IMG/VR virus record: IMGVR_UViG_3300025168_000690
Coordinates: 1 to 23,507 of that record
Direction: 5' to 3' (one strand)
DNA from: a virus
DNA length: 23,507 nt
Every line of letters begins with the position of its first letter. Positions within the stretch are counted from its first letter, which is position 1. Of the stretch, positions 1-9,018 are shown piece after piece. The notes below the pieces were generated by a model. It did not search any database, was not told where the DNA came from, and saw only the letters and a list, made by a program, of their open reading frames with translations. The translations under genes were made by a program, and so were the position numbers.

Positions 1-2824
1 CATCTGCATCTATGGTAAAGTCTCCAGAAGTACTAACTCCTAATTCTACCTTACCAGTAGAAGTACCTTGAAGTCTTAATGGATTTCCGTGGCCAGCAAT
101 ATGAAGTAGGTTAGAAGGTGCAGTTGTTCCTATGCCTACATTACCACCTCCTGCTATAATCATTCTGGATGTACCAGCTTCTACAAAATCTAATTTTCCA
201 CCACCAGAACCAGCACCATCAGCAGTAGATTGCAAGTGCCAATTGCTACCACCTGTAGCATCAGCATCTAAATATAAAGCGACACCAGCAGAATGACTAC
301 TAATTATTTTAGCCATATCATATTGAGTACCAGAAACAGTTAGAGGTAAACCGGGAGCAGTTGTACCTATACCTACATTACCAGCAGTAGCTCCTGAACC
401 TTTAATAATCAAAGCTGTGTTTGCCTCCGCATCATTATAAAAAAATCTTATATCGGATTCAGTTTTAGAAGCAAAAGCTATATAATTATCGCCTTGGTCA
501 GTTCGTAATGCCCCTGTAACATCTTCAGCTGCATTAGTAAAAGCAATTGGCCATCCACTATTAGAAGATAATTGTACACTAAATACATCGCTAAAAGTTT
601 GTGGATTAGTTAAACCTATTCCCACGTGACCTAGGGAATCCATATGTAATTTTTGTGCACCATCTATAAAGAACTTCATATCATTCTTGGCATTTAGTTC
701 AATGTTACCGTTAGTTTCGCTATTACGGATGAGTAAATTATCCCCACTTTCTCCTATATATCTATTAGTATCACCAAATATTAAATTACTGCCTGTGGCA
801 ATGGTCATATGAGTTCCATCCCAAGTCCAGTCGTCTACTCCACCAAATGCACCACCATTATTATATTGTAGTTGAGTTGTAGAACCACCGGGTGTTCCTG
901 TGTTTGCTGCAACCGCAGTAGTCACATAAGCTGTAGTAGCTACTAAAGTACTGTTATCAGAAGCACCTTGAGTAGTAGCTGTAGTAGCTGCAGCAATTGT
1001 TCCTACTAACTCCCCGTTGAAAGAAGTAGCTGTTACAGAACGACTTGCACCCTGTAAAGTTAAATCTGCATCAGGTATTATTACATCGTTTTGGAAATAG
1101 TGTTGTCCACCGGCTGCATTATAATATATATCTGCTGCACCTGCTATTTTAGCATCATTGGTGCCTGTTTCGGAAATAGTTAAATGTACATTATTAGAAG
1201 TATCTGCGAATTTAACGTCCCCTGCTACTTGTAATTTAGCATTAGGTGAAGTTGTGCCTATACCTACGTTTTGACTACTGTCCATAGTCATTCCTGAAAC
1301 ACCAGCAGTTAGTAAATGTAAAGTGTCAGCCGCACTTCTACTCATACCTGTGTTAGTGTCGCCTACAAAACCATAATTAGCTGTACCTGCTGGACCGGGA
1401 GTTAAATCCATAGAAGGACCGCCACTCTCCTCCGAAAATAAAGTACCAGCATCTATGTGTAATCTCGGACTGCCATCTATTATAAAATCAAATCGATTAC
1501 TTGGACCATAGAGTTGTATATAATCATTAGAGTCATCTCCGAAATAAAGTTTATTATTTATTGTAACATCTGTGCCATCAAACGTAAAGTTAGCACTGCC
1601 TTCTATACTATCAGCTGTAGTAGCTCCAAAGGCTACTTGGTTGTCTGTTATAGAACCACTTATTGTACCATCTCCACTACCGTAAGATTGATTTTTTACC
1701 CAAGCTGTAGTTGCTAACTTAGTGTTATTGTCTCCTGTAGCCGGGGTAACTGTAGTTGCACCAGAACCTAATGTTGTTATACCTGTTAATGTAGAAGTAC
1801 CCGTAACAATTAAATTACTATCTACTATAATATCATTTGCAAATTGGAACTCTCCACTAGAACCTATAATTCTTTGTGTAGCTCCTTGGAATAATTGCCA
1901 TTTGCCATTACTTCCATTAACACTCTGCATCCACGTACCGGGACCACCCTTATGATAAATATTACCACTAACTTGTAAAGCACCTCGAACATCTAGTTTA
2001 TAACTTGGGTCATCAGTTCCTATACCAATTCCAGTAGCTTTTCTTACAAAATCCGCAGTTCCTGTAACGTTTTGTGCTCCGTCGAAATAAGAAATGTAAG
2101 TAGCCGTACCGGCACCTGTTATTTCTCCAGTGCCCGGCTGATTAACGTAAACCTCTTGGTCACCCCAGTACAATCCTGTACCAGAAGCCCAAAGGTGATT
2201 GTTTCCGGGATTAGTGGTTACAGCTCCCGTTATTTCTAAATGTCCGTATAATTTTTGATTACCACTTACATCTAATAGTTCATTAGGTATAGTAGTGCCA
2301 ATACCAATATTACCTCCACCAGCAATTCGGATTCTTTCAGTATTGTTAGTAGCAAACTTCATAGGGATGTTTTCATATCCCCAAATGTTATTTTCGTTGT
2401 CAGTATTACTATGAGTGATTGCTAATCGAGAACCATCAGCGTCATCAGCAATCAATAAACCGTTAACTACAGAAGAACTATTGTTATTTTTTAGTTTTAA
2501 TGAATATGCCCCAGCTTCAGTTGTTGTTAAATTAAGTGTTTTATTAGTACTATCAAAAATAATTGCACTTGTACCTGTGATAGTATCACTAGTGCCAGCT
2601 ACTGAATAAAAAGGAACTTCATATTGAGGAGATGGTGCAACTGTACCACTGCCTCCGCCACCGCCAGCTAAACTAGATAAATTTACACTCCATTGGCTTC
2701 CGTTACTCAAACTACCTGTTAATATATTGTTATCACCTAAAGTACCTGTCAAGGTATAGTAATTAGCTCCTTGGCTTGCTACCTTGGCTTTTCCGTGTGG
2801 TAAATAATTTTTTGAAAATGGCAT
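1..2824 (-). CDS. Receptor-binding/tail fibre protein, C-terminus cut off by window edge
   Basis: This frame is open from ATG at 2824 to base 1, at least 941 codons; the C-terminal end lies outside. The protein is rich in Gly, Thr, Ser and Asn, as in fibrous beta-structured tail proteins. At least six copies of a module of the form (N/H)-V-G-I-G-T-T-x-P-x-x-L-x-V-x-G occur, and two copies of a motif like T-K-L-A-T-T-A-W-V or S-T-L-V-A-T-T-A-Y-V. Both are common in phage side-tail fibres. Proteins of this style often end in an intramolecular chaperone (peptidase S74) domain, which would be outside the window. An in-frame TAG lies just upstream of the ATG, fixing the start region. No clear Shine-Dalgarno is seen. 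It follows the capsid gene after a hairpin terminator. Role inferred: host recognition at the virion surface. Confidence 0.85.
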   Translation of the reverse strand, partial: MPFSKNYLPHGKAKVASQGANYYTLTGTLGDNNILTGSLSNGSQWSVNLSSLAGGGGGSGTVAPSPQYEVPFYSVAGTSDTITGTSAIIFDSTNKTLNLTTTEAGAYSLKLKNNNSSSVVNGLLIADDADGSRLAITHSNTDNENNIWGYENIPMKFATNNTERIRIAGGGNIGIGTTIPNELLDVSGNQKLYGHLEITGAVTTNPGNNHLWASGTGLYWGDQEVYVNQPGTGEITGAGTATYISYFDGAQNVTGTADFVRKATGIGIGTDDPSYKLDVRGALQVSGNIYHKGGPGTWMQSVNGSNGKWQLFQGATQRIIGSSGEFQFANDIIVDSNLIVTGTSTLTGITTLGSGATTVTPATGDNNTKLATTAWVKNQSYGSGDGTISGSITDNQVAFGATTADSIEGSANFTFDGTDVTINNKLYFGDDSNDYIQLYGPSNRFDFIIDGSPRLHIDAGTLFSEESGGPSMDLTPGPAGTANYGFVGDTNTGMSRSAADTLHLLTAGVSGMTMDSSQNVGIGTTSPNAKLQVAGDVKFADTSNNVHLTISETGTNDAKIAGAADIYYNAAGGQHYFQNDVIIPDADLTLQGASRSVTATSFNGELVGTIAAATTATTQGASDNSTLVATTAYVTTAVAANTGTPGGSTTQLQYNNGGAFGGVDDWTWDGTHMTIATGSNLIFGDTNRYIGESGDNLLIRNSETNGNIELNAKNDMKFFIDGAQKLHMDSLGHVGIGLTNPQTFSDVFSVQLSSNSGWPIAFTNAAEDVTGALRTDQGDNYIAFASKTESDIRFFYNDAEANTALIIKGSGATAGNVGIGTTAPGLPLTVSGTQYDMAKIISSHSAGVALYLDADATGGSNWHLQSTADGAGSGGGKLDFVEAGTSRMIIAGGGNVGIGTTAPSNLLHIAGHGNPLRLQGTSTGKVELGVSTSGDFTIDAD

Positions 2825-2831
2825 ATATAAT

Positions 2832-2848
2832 ACCTACGCTACGTAGGT
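2832..2848. repeat. Perfect inverted repeat upstream of the fibre gene
   Basis: ACCTACG-CTA-CGTAGGT is a perfect 7-bp inverted repeat with a 3-base spacer, ending 8 bases before the fibre ATG. It could be an operator or an RNA hairpin in the fibre leader that limits translation. No function is shown by sequence alone. Confidence 0.5.
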
Positions 2849-2849
2849 T

Positions 2850-2882
2850 AAAAAAGATTGTGGAGGTTTTGAACAGACCTCC
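2850..2882 (-). terminator. Hairpin plus T-run after the major capsid gene
   Basis: Read on the minus strand, GGAGGT (2882-2877), a 9-base loop and ACCTCC (2867-2862) are followed 6 bases later by six T (2855-2850). This has the shape of an intrinsic terminator and would limit readthrough from the capsid gene into the fibre gene. T-runs alone can terminate archaeal RNA polymerase, so the stem may be accessory. Confidence 0.55.
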
Positions 2883-2921
2883 AACTGTTTACCGTGCTCC
2901 TAAGAGCTGATTTTATTCTGT

Positions 2922-4019
2922 TTAAGCAACGTTAATTACTATTACACCAGTTTCAGGTCTTATGACCTTAAGTCCGTATCTCATAGACATATAAGAACCG
3001 ACAATTCCAAAACCGGGGTTTGCTTCTTCAACAGTTAGCGCACGTCTTTCGACATATGCCATCTGTTTTACACTTGTATCAAAGACACCGAACCTATCGG
3101 CAGGTATCCAAGCACTAGTGTATACTTTCAAACCATACAGAGTACCGATGAATCCATCACCAGATGTGTTCTCTAATGGTCCCATTTGACCACCAGAGTC
3201 ACGTGGACCCGGATTGACTACACTGTGAGCGTGCAAAGCAACTGTGAAATCAGCTAAGTCAAGTAACGACTTGTAGTGAGTTGGTGATATGAATACTGTG
3301 TCTGCGTTGTATCCCATATTTCCAACTAACTCGATTGCGTTAGTTAAATCTGCTAATCTTAGTTTACCAGCGGTTGCGACTGTTGCTGCTACATAGTGAC
3401 TCTTTTGGAGTTGTGTTGCAGAAGCTAGTCCGTAGTCGTACAGTCTTCCAGTTCCTACAGCACCACCACTACCGATAAATCCACCATATATATTGGAGGA
3501 AAAATCTGTAATAGAGGATGTTGCAGGTCCTTCAGCGGAAGCAACACCAATGTTTGCTCCACCTAATCCTGTACCTAGTGTTGAGTCAGCTAGACCGAAT
3601 AAGGCATAAACAATGTGTTTTTCCAAATGTCTGTCTACTGCTCGACGTGCTTCATTAAGGGACAACTCAACTTCGTTGAATCGTGAATCCTCAATCATTC
3701 TTCGGGTTACACCTACTGCAATACCCCACTCCCTTACTGCTACTCTCTCAGAGCGCATTTTGGTGTGTTGGTACTTAGGTGTTGAACCTTCGTCTATCTG
3801 TTCCATAACCATTGATGGAAGACCAAATGTAATATCTATGTCTCCACCGGTTTCTGTGGTCATACGTTCAGTAAACAAAGAAACTGCAGGGATATCGGTT
3901 GTTCGATAATCGATAAGTGCGTCTTTATAATCTATAAGGACTCTATCTCCTGTGCCTCCTGTTGCTGCGTATGAACCAGTATTATTGGACGTTAAAAGTC
4001 CTTCTTGTGCTGTTACCAT
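2922..4019 (-). CDS. Major capsid protein, HK97-fold type
   Basis: 365 residues. It lies in the position expected of the major capsid protein, after protease/scaffold and decoration genes. The sequence has features usual for HK97-fold capsid proteins: an N-terminal part with an acidic region (residues about 25-60), a region with M-x-x-E-Q-I-D-E-G-S-T-P-K-Y (about 70-85) like the E-loop area, a following helix with repeated Arg/Glu residues around 90-140 (spine-helix-like), and a C-terminal P-domain-like part ending R-P-E-T-G-V-I-V. The assignment rests on gene order and general style more than on one diagnostic motif. Start: ATG preceded by AAGGAG at good spacing. The gene follows the decoration gene by 13 bases. 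No sign of truncation. It would form the icosahedral shell. Confidence 0.87.
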   Translation of the reverse strand: MVTAQEGLLTSNNTGSYAATGGTGDRVLIDYKDALIDYRTTDIPAVSLFTERMTTETGGDIDITFGLPSMVMEQIDEGSTPKYQHTKMRSERVAVREWGIAVGVTRRMIEDSRFNEVELSLNEARRAVDRHLEKHIVYALFGLADSTLGTGLGGANIGVASAEGPATSSITDFSSNIYGGFIGSGGAVGTGRLYDYGLASATQLQKSHYVAATVATAGKLRLADLTNAIELVGNMGYNADTVFISPTHYKSLLDLADFTVALHAHSVVNPGPRDSGGQMGPLENTSGDGFIGTLYGLKVYTSAWIPADRFGVFDTSVKQMAYVERRALTVEEANPGFGIVGSYMSMRYGLKVIRPETGVIVINVA

Positions 4020-4032
4020 ATTTTATATCTCC

Positions 4033-4434
4033 TTAGAACATTACCTTCTGGAGGGTTATTGCGCCCGCTCCAGCTACTAATGCTGTTGTCTCTAAATACG
4101 TTGCGACAGCTTGACCTGACGCTGCTGTACTTAGTGCTGCTTGGAGGTGCATCTCTGAACCTGCCAAATACAGTCGTGCTCCGGGATTAATTGCTCCTGA
4201 ACAAAATGTCTTCAGAACTACTCCCTTCCCTGTTACCGTGTTTACTATATTGCCTGAGGTGGCTGCTGTAAGTGCTACACCAATTCCAATGTTTCCACTG
4301 GTTAACGTAGCTATTACTTGACCATTGCCAGCTTTTAATCCTACGTAGTCTCCAGCTGCAATTGTCTCATTTGCAATAAACGGTATGATGCGAGCCGGAG
4401 CTCCACCATCATTAACTATGATTTCGTCTGCCAT
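4033..4434 (-). CDS. Capsid decoration/stabilisation protein (DUF2190-like)
   Basis: 133 residues, small, Ala/Gly/Thr-rich and beta-strand-like throughout, with an A-A-G-D-Y-V-G-L-K motif near residue 27 that resembles the start of DUF2190-type and related head decoration proteins. It sits between the protease/scaffold and the major capsid gene, the classic place for a lambda gpD-type cement protein. Start: ATG with GAGG upstream. No transmembrane segment or signal peptide. Function as a trimeric capsid cement is inferred from position and composition. Confidence 0.7.
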   Translation of the reverse strand: MADEIIVNDGGAPARIIPFIANETIAAGDYVGLKAGNGQVIATLTSGNIGIGVALTAATSGNIVNTVTGKGVVLKTFCSGAINPGARLYLAGSEMHLQAALSTAASGQAVATYLETTALVAGAGAITLQKVMF

Positions 4435-4450
4435 ATTTAATTTCCTCTAT

Positions 4451-4924
4451 TTATTTTTTTCCTTTGTAAATCATTCTGCCGTTTTCCATCGAAAACAAAC
4501 GATTTACTTCTGGTTCGGCCTCAATGGCCTTTTCTTCCGAATCCTTTACAATACCTTTACCAAAAGTTTTTTCGGTTTCCGGCATTGGCATAGATTCTAA
4601 TGCTTCATAAAAACCTGAAAGTTTGTTGTCTTCCCAGTTAGTTAATTCTTCAGCACGTACTGTTTCAGCATCTTCTTTGATTCTTCCAAGTAACAGTTCT
4701 TTGGAAATGACATTGCCTACAAGCTCTTTCTTAATTCTTGTAGCTTCGACAATTTGTCTTTCCTCCTCTGCTTTTTTGAAAGTATCTAAAGATTCAATTG
4801 CCTCTTTGTACTTACCTTCTAACTCACTGTGGGCTGACGAAACATCTTCCAGTTGTTTCTTATATGAAGCAAACTCTCTTTCTAATATCTTTTCAGATTC
4901 TGTTTTTACAACTTCTTCGCTCAT
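4451..4924 (-). CDS. Nested in-frame scaffold protein (internal start in protease gene)
   Basis: An in-frame ATG at 4924, codon 262 of the protease gene, is preceded by GAGGT with 7 bases between it and the ATG. It would give a 157-residue protein of only the coiled-coil scaffold domain. In phage lambda and relatives, an internal start in the protease gene makes the separate scaffold (C/Nu3 arrangement). The internal start site falls exactly at the boundary between the Cys-rich linker and the coiled coil, which supports it. Seen: start, ribosome site and domain boundary. Inferred: that both products are made. Confidence 0.55.
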   Translation of the reverse strand: MSEEVVKTESEKILEREFASYKKQLEDVSSAHSELEGKYKEAIESLDTFKKAEEERQIVEATRIKKELVGNVISKELLLGRIKEDAETVRAEELTNWEDNKLSGFYEALESMPMPETEKTFGKGIVKDSEEKAIEAEPEVNRLFSMENGRMIYKGKK

Positions 4925-5707
4925 ATTATCTACCTCTTTTTCTTCACCGTCGTGGGTGCATTGGCACGCATCTTCTTTATGTCCATCACAACCACAATTT
5001 TCCTTAGCTGCAAATTCTCTTTCAGTGTGTGTACCACATTCCGTGTCAATCGTACATTCCCCACAGACGGGTGTTGCAATCTCGTTGTCTATAAACGAAA
5101 CCTCAACCGGCCTGATGTTAGTGGCATATGAATCACCCATAACATCGACATCTTTTGAAAACCAGTCAATACTGACGTGGGTGATGTCACCGTCTTTTAC
5201 TTTTTCTATCACTTGTGCAGTTCTCTCTGTTGGTTCAAATACTTGAGCCGTCATTGTAACTGCTACCTTTCCATTTTCTAATTCCTCAATCTTAGGATTA
5301 ATCGCCTTTCCAATTAAATCTTCGGGCGTCCTTTGGTGAGTGTAATATATAGGCAATTCATTAAAAGAGTCTAAACTCTCTTTCAGAATGCTAGGTTCTA
5401 TGAAAACCTTCTGGTCATCGCCTTCAACTTCGTAGTCGTGGCGTCCGGAGGTAATTGCCTTAATAGGAAATTCCCACATATCGGATTTTTTGTTGTCAGA
5501 TTGTTTAATCTTTTCAACATCTAATTTGAAATCCATAGCAAAACTTCTTTGGGTCTCAGTGCTGTTAGTGATTCCAAATTCCTTTTCCTGACCATTTTCT
5601 TCTGCCCACATTAGACACATACCCTGAGCCATTGTCTCAGGTTGTTCTATCCCTCTTTTTTTGAGTCGGGGACTTAACTCTGATATACATCTTTGGTACG
5701 TACTCAT
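4451..5707 (-). CDS. Prohead maturation protease fused to a scaffold domain
   Basis: 418 residues. Residues about 75-210 fit the HK97-type prohead protease family (peptidase U35/S78): a candidate catalytic His in Y-Y-T-H-Q (H124) and a candidate catalytic Ser in T-H-V-S-I-D (S179). Residues 262-418 are charged and helix/coiled-coil rich, as expected for a scaffold that is cleaved during maturation. Between them is an unusual Cys-rich linker (C215, C218, C224, C238, C240, C248, C250). An N-terminal segment of about 55 residues with two Cys (C7, C31) precedes the protease domain. The start overlaps the portal stop by ATGA, implying translational coupling. It acts in the procapsid, cleaving scaffold and capsid precursors. 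Confidence 0.82.
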   Translation of the reverse strand: MSTYQRCISELSPRLKKRGIEQPETMAQGMCLMWAEENGQEKEFGITNSTETQRSFAMDFKLDVEKIKQSDNKKSDMWEFPIKAITSGRHDYEVEGDDQKVFIEPSILKESLDSFNELPIYYTHQRTPEDLIGKAINPKIEELENGKVAVTMTAQVFEPTERTAQVIEKVKDGDITHVSIDWFSKDVDVMGDSYATNIRPVEVSFIDNEIATPVCGECTIDTECGTHTEREFAAKENCGCDGHKEDACQCTHDGEEKEVDNMSEEVVKTESEKILEREFASYKKQLEDVSSAHSELEGKYKEAIESLDTFKKAEEERQIVEATRIKKELVGNVISKELLLGRIKEDAETVRAEELTNWEDNKLSGFYEALESMPMPETEKTFGKGIVKDSEEKAIEAEPEVNRLFSMENGRMIYKGKK

Positions 5708-6984
5708 ACTTTCTCCTCAATAATCAGTTCTTTCTTAACGCCATTACCCTTTCTGTTTCCTGTTTTGTTTTTAGATAGTCTTTGTTCTGTGCGTTTACCT
5801 TCTTCTGATTTATCTTGATTCTTACCGCCACTAAGGTTTACATTAGGTTCAGTAGGTTGCATTTCTACAGTTCCATTAGGGTCAAGTCCTCTTTCTGCCC
5901 TTACTTCTCCTGATGCTAACACTCCTTCTGATAGATATATCATATCAGTCTTAGCTTTAGTGAATGCGTCTTCTACATTCAATTGTCTGAATACAAATCT
6001 CGCATCTTCGCCTAATTGTGGCATAAGTTGTGAGTTAATTGATGATTCAACTGCTTTTTGTAAATACTTTACGTAAGGTTCGAAAATAGGTCGTGCCTCT
6101 GCAGGATTAGACCACATAGTTCTTGGTACCTTAAGTGCCATATGTATTTTATCTAATAAGTCGTCTGTGTACTTACCGTACTCGAAAGCTCGGTCTGTGC
6201 CTTCTAGTTCTTTAATTTCAATATCATTACCGTGAATTATATCTTCACCGGGTTCTAAAGTATTAAATGTTTCAACAATTTCATTAATCTTATCAGGACC
6301 ATAGGGCATATCAGGCAACCCGCAGGAAATGTCGAAACGAGAGACCGCATATTTATTAAGAGCGGCACCAATGTCACGCTCTGCATAATCTTTAAGGTCT
6401 ACTAAGTATAAAATAGTATGTATGTCAGAAAGCCCGTACGCGTAATCATCAAAAGGGTTATTCTGTAATTCTACTATCTCATCAGGATTAAAACGAACAT
6501 CTTCTTGGTCTGCACCAACAGATTGGTAATACCACATTACCTGACCGTGCTCGTTTCTTTTAACATACATATTTTGAGAAGAACGCAAAACTAGGTTGTC
6601 TCCAGTCCATTCTAAATATCCGGAACCAAAGATTCGAGCATTACGTAGCCAACCGTAGATTGTCATATCAATATTGATATCAACAAACATCTTCTCTATT
6701 TTTTCTCTTAATTTTTCATCTTCCGTGACAATGTCATATCCGTCTTTAACGGCGTAAAGACAAGGAAGGTCAATCAAAGAACGTACTATTGGGTCTGATA
6801 AATAAACATTCATATAGGTTCTATTGTCACCTATGTGCTGCTCATAATTTCTTGCTCCCTGACTGTGGGAAAGTTTCAATCTTCTTATTACACCGTCACC
6901 AAAGCTGCGTGGTTTGTCTTCCGGAGTGTTCGGATTACTTCCTGTAACAGCAAAAATGCGGCGTATTGTATCACCAAGACCCAT
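5704..6984 (-). CDS. Portal protein
   Basis: About 426 residues from ATG at 6984; a TTG three codons upstream (6993) is an alternative start. The gene lies directly between terminase large subunit and protease, as expected for the portal. The sequence has the portal hallmarks: an early region with D-P-I-V-R-S-L-I-D-L-P (about 65-75), a wing with W-Y-Y-Q, then D-E-I-V-E-L, a G-L-S-D-I-H segment followed by a long helix, then M-A-L-K-V-P-R-T-M-W and a final helical region with E-G-V-L-A-S-G-E-V-R-A-E-R-G-L. The C-terminal tail is Lys/Asn-rich and likely disordered. It would form the dodecameric DNA channel at one capsid vertex. I favour ATG 6984 because a TATA box lies upstream at 7012-7022. 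The stop overlaps the protease start. Confidence 0.85.
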   Translation of the reverse strand: MGLGDTIRRIFAVTGSNPNTPEDKPRSFGDGVIRRLKLSHSQGARNYEQHIGDNRTYMNVYLSDPIVRSLIDLPCLYAVKDGYDIVTEDEKLREKIEKMFVDINIDMTIYGWLRNARIFGSGYLEWTGDNLVLRSSQNMYVKRNEHGQVMWYYQSVGADQEDVRFNPDEIVELQNNPFDDYAYGLSDIHTILYLVDLKDYAERDIGAALNKYAVSRFDISCGLPDMPYGPDKINEIVETFNTLEPGEDIIHGNDIEIKELEGTDRAFEYGKYTDDLLDKIHMALKVPRTMWSNPAEARPIFEPYVKYLQKAVESSINSQLMPQLGEDARFVFRQLNVEDAFTKAKTDMIYLSEGVLASGEVRAERGLDPNGTVEMQPTEPNVNLSGGKNQDKSEEGKRTEQRLSKNKTGNRKGNGVKKELIIEEKV

Positions 6985-7011
6985 TGGTATCAAATAATAA
7001 ATAGTCGTATG

Positions 7012-7022
7012 ATATATTTAAA
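7012..7022 (-). promoter_or_regulatory. TATA box upstream of portal gene
   Basis: On the minus strand TTTAAATATAT is centred at about 7017, so an archaeal transcript would begin near 6990, a few bases before ATG 6984. It lies in the short gap after the terminase stop, so the portal-to-capsid block may have its own promoter. A match in AT-rich DNA can arise by chance. Confidence 0.5.
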
Positions 7023-7030
7023 GGTTCGTC

Positions 7031-8713
7031 TCAAATGCCCTTCATAAACCTTCGATTAGGGTTTAAAGAGCGCCTTCCAGTACTAATTAACCCAGTTCTG
7101 CCACTTCTAGTAGGTCTAGAAGCGCTATTTTTTTTTCTGATACTAGCTCCAGTTAAAGAAGCGCTTGCAGGAAGCATTGAAAGAGCTGAATGAACCGCCA
7201 TTACACTACTATCACAATAATCGTCGTGTTTTCCGTTAGGTGCTGAAATCTTTTCAGTTTTTTGGGTAGAATCCATCACATATGTTAAATCTATGTGTTC
7301 TCTGTACCATTTCCACATCAATTTTTTGGCTTCTCCTTCTTGAACGTCAACATTTGGTACTTTAATAATACCTTTTTGAACAAATGATACATAATCACGA
7401 TAAGCATAAGTTTTTGACCCCCTCGGTCCTCCAGTAAATACAAAAGGTAAGAAATGTATACTTCTTGGAATACATTCTACCCTTATATCTTGTTCGACCG
7501 CACCTCCAATACCTGTAGCGTCAATAATAACACGAGCTGCGTTAAAATCATCAGCCACTTCCATAATACGTTGCCTTTGATAAGGTATATCGTGACCTCC
7601 AGACTTTGGACCGATTTCTTCCAAGTATAAAAGTCGTGCAATATTTCCGTCATTGGTTTTTTCAGTGCGCCATACACTAATAACAGTAGAATTAACAGAT
7701 TTGCCAATGTCAACAGCGACAGAATTATTACTTCCTGTGTCTCCAATGGTTCCGATGGTTTCTCTTGTGATGAGTTCATAGTCTTCAAAACACCTTCTTA
7801 TGTTTTCTGGGATAAATACATTTGATATGCTTTCCACAAATTCACATTCGTATTCTGTTTTCCAATGGATGGAGTCTTCACCCCATTCTGTCATTTTATT
7901 TAACATTTCTTCTTCATCATACGGTGATGAATATGCTTCACCCTTAGTAATTGCATTTCGCCAAGTGTAATGTAACCTTGTAAACGTATCTTGATACCCT
8001 TCATCAAACAAATAACGGTACATATGGTTTTCTTTGGATTTTGGTGTCCCAAGATTAATAAATGGAGCCTTATTTGCGACGATAGCTGGTTCAACATTGT
8101 CAATAAACAACTCGTCTGCTATTAAAGGTGACTCGTCTACTATTAAAAGTGTTGGGTGCTGTCCGCGAATGGATTGTCCTTGATTTGAGGGTGCTACAGG
8201 TGCTCTACGTAGGATTGTTCCGCCTTTCATTTTAATATGAGGTTTGTTATGTAGCTTATAATTAGATATTAAACTGTCTAAAAATTTATTATCTTTGAAA
8301 TGTCGTAAACAATAGTCAAAAATCAGGGCGCACTGGTCTTCTGTAGGTGCCAATACAAATACTAAATCCCTAAATCTATTAAAAAACATAAATATTACGG
8401 CTGCTACTGACAATGCCCAAGATTTACCACTACCTCTAGGTGCTAAGATTGCTAACTTTCTTTGTTTACTTGAGTCTCCATCTGGATAAGTTAATGATTT
8501 AACTATAATGTCCATTTGAAGAGGTCTTAACCTCAATGGTCTTTGTTGTTTGTCTAATAAATATGTTTCACAAAATGCTCTAACCAACTTTTCCATCTTC
8601 TTTTCGTTCTTTCTTACTTCTGCAAAAAAAATTGATAAGTTTTGTGAGTCAAACTTGTTTTGGCCACTAAGGGCTGCTTTCAATTCCTTCGTCTGATTCG
8701 CTACTGGTATCAT
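7031..8713 (-). CDS. terL: Terminase large subunit (packaging ATPase-nuclease)
   Basis: 560 residues. ATPase domain: Walker A A-P-R-G-S-G-K-S (91-98), Walker B L-L-I-V-D-E (189-194), and a coupling-type motif L-G-T-P-K-S (221-226). Nuclease (RNase H-like) domain: acidic residues in A-V-D-I-G-K (D335), I-I-D-A-T-G (D398) and H-D-D-Y-C-D-S (497-501 area), all present, so both activities look intact. It pumps DNA into the procapsid and cuts the concatemer. The start overlaps the small-subunit gene by 47 bases, with GGAGAT upstream of ATG. The C-terminal tail is Arg/Ser-rich. Length and motif order are normal for the family. Confidence 0.96.
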   Translation of the reverse strand: MIPVANQTKELKAALSGQNKFDSQNLSIFFAEVRKNEKKMEKLVRAFCETYLLDKQQRPLRLRPLQMDIIVKSLTYPDGDSSKQRKLAILAPRGSGKSWALSVAAVIFMFFNRFRDLVFVLAPTEDQCALIFDYCLRHFKDNKFLDSLISNYKLHNKPHIKMKGGTILRRAPVAPSNQGQSIRGQHPTLLIVDESPLIADELFIDNVEPAIVANKAPFINLGTPKSKENHMYRYLFDEGYQDTFTRLHYTWRNAITKGEAYSSPYDEEEMLNKMTEWGEDSIHWKTEYECEFVESISNVFIPENIRRCFEDYELITRETIGTIGDTGSNNSVAVDIGKSVNSTVISVWRTEKTNDGNIARLLYLEEIGPKSGGHDIPYQRQRIMEVADDFNAARVIIDATGIGGAVEQDIRVECIPRSIHFLPFVFTGGPRGSKTYAYRDYVSFVQKGIIKVPNVDVQEGEAKKLMWKWYREHIDLTYVMDSTQKTEKISAPNGKHDDYCDSSVMAVHSALSMLPASASLTGASIRKKNSASRPTRSGRTGLISTGRRSLNPNRRFMKGI

Positions 8714-9017
8714 CTGTTTCTAAATCTCCTAGGAAGTTCATAAAACTTTCGGTCTTCTCTTCTACTAAAGTAGGTATTTCAATATTAAGAGCGCGGAACT
8801 CAGTATGAATATCCCTAACAATCTGGTTTCTCTGTTGCAATAACTTTGTTCGAGCGTTAACATCCCGAATAGATATAGAAATTTCTTCCCACAACAGGTC
8901 TTCAATAACAAGATTTCTTGCCAAAAGACGTACAAGTTCTTTATGACGTTCATATTCTCCTTCGCCTACACGTTGTCTCAAACGAGTTTCATATTCTTCT
9001 ACTTTATCTTCCATCAT
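8667..9017 (-). CDS. Probable terminase small subunit
   Basis: 116 residues, almost fully helical, with charged helices (residues about 1-80) and an acidic Ser/Asp/Glu-rich tail. It directly precedes and overlaps the large-subunit gene, which is where the DNA-recognition small subunit normally lies. No diagnostic helix-turn-helix signature can be named with certainty, so the call rests on size, helical content and position. Two adjacent ATG codons (9017 and 9014) are possible starts. Confidence 0.65.
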   Translation of the reverse strand: MMEDKVEEYETRLRQRVGEGEYERHKELVRLLARNLVIEDLLWEEISISIRDVNARTKLLQQRNQIVRDIHTEFRALNIEIPTLVEEKTESFMNFLGDLETDDTSSESDEGIESSP

Positions 9018-9018
9018 A

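Noticed and set aside
4623-5246. 207-codon plus-strand frame opposite the protease gene
   Set aside because: It is the antisense of a well-supported protease/scaffold gene, is Ser/Leu-rich in the way of complementary frames, and has no ribosome site or promoter.
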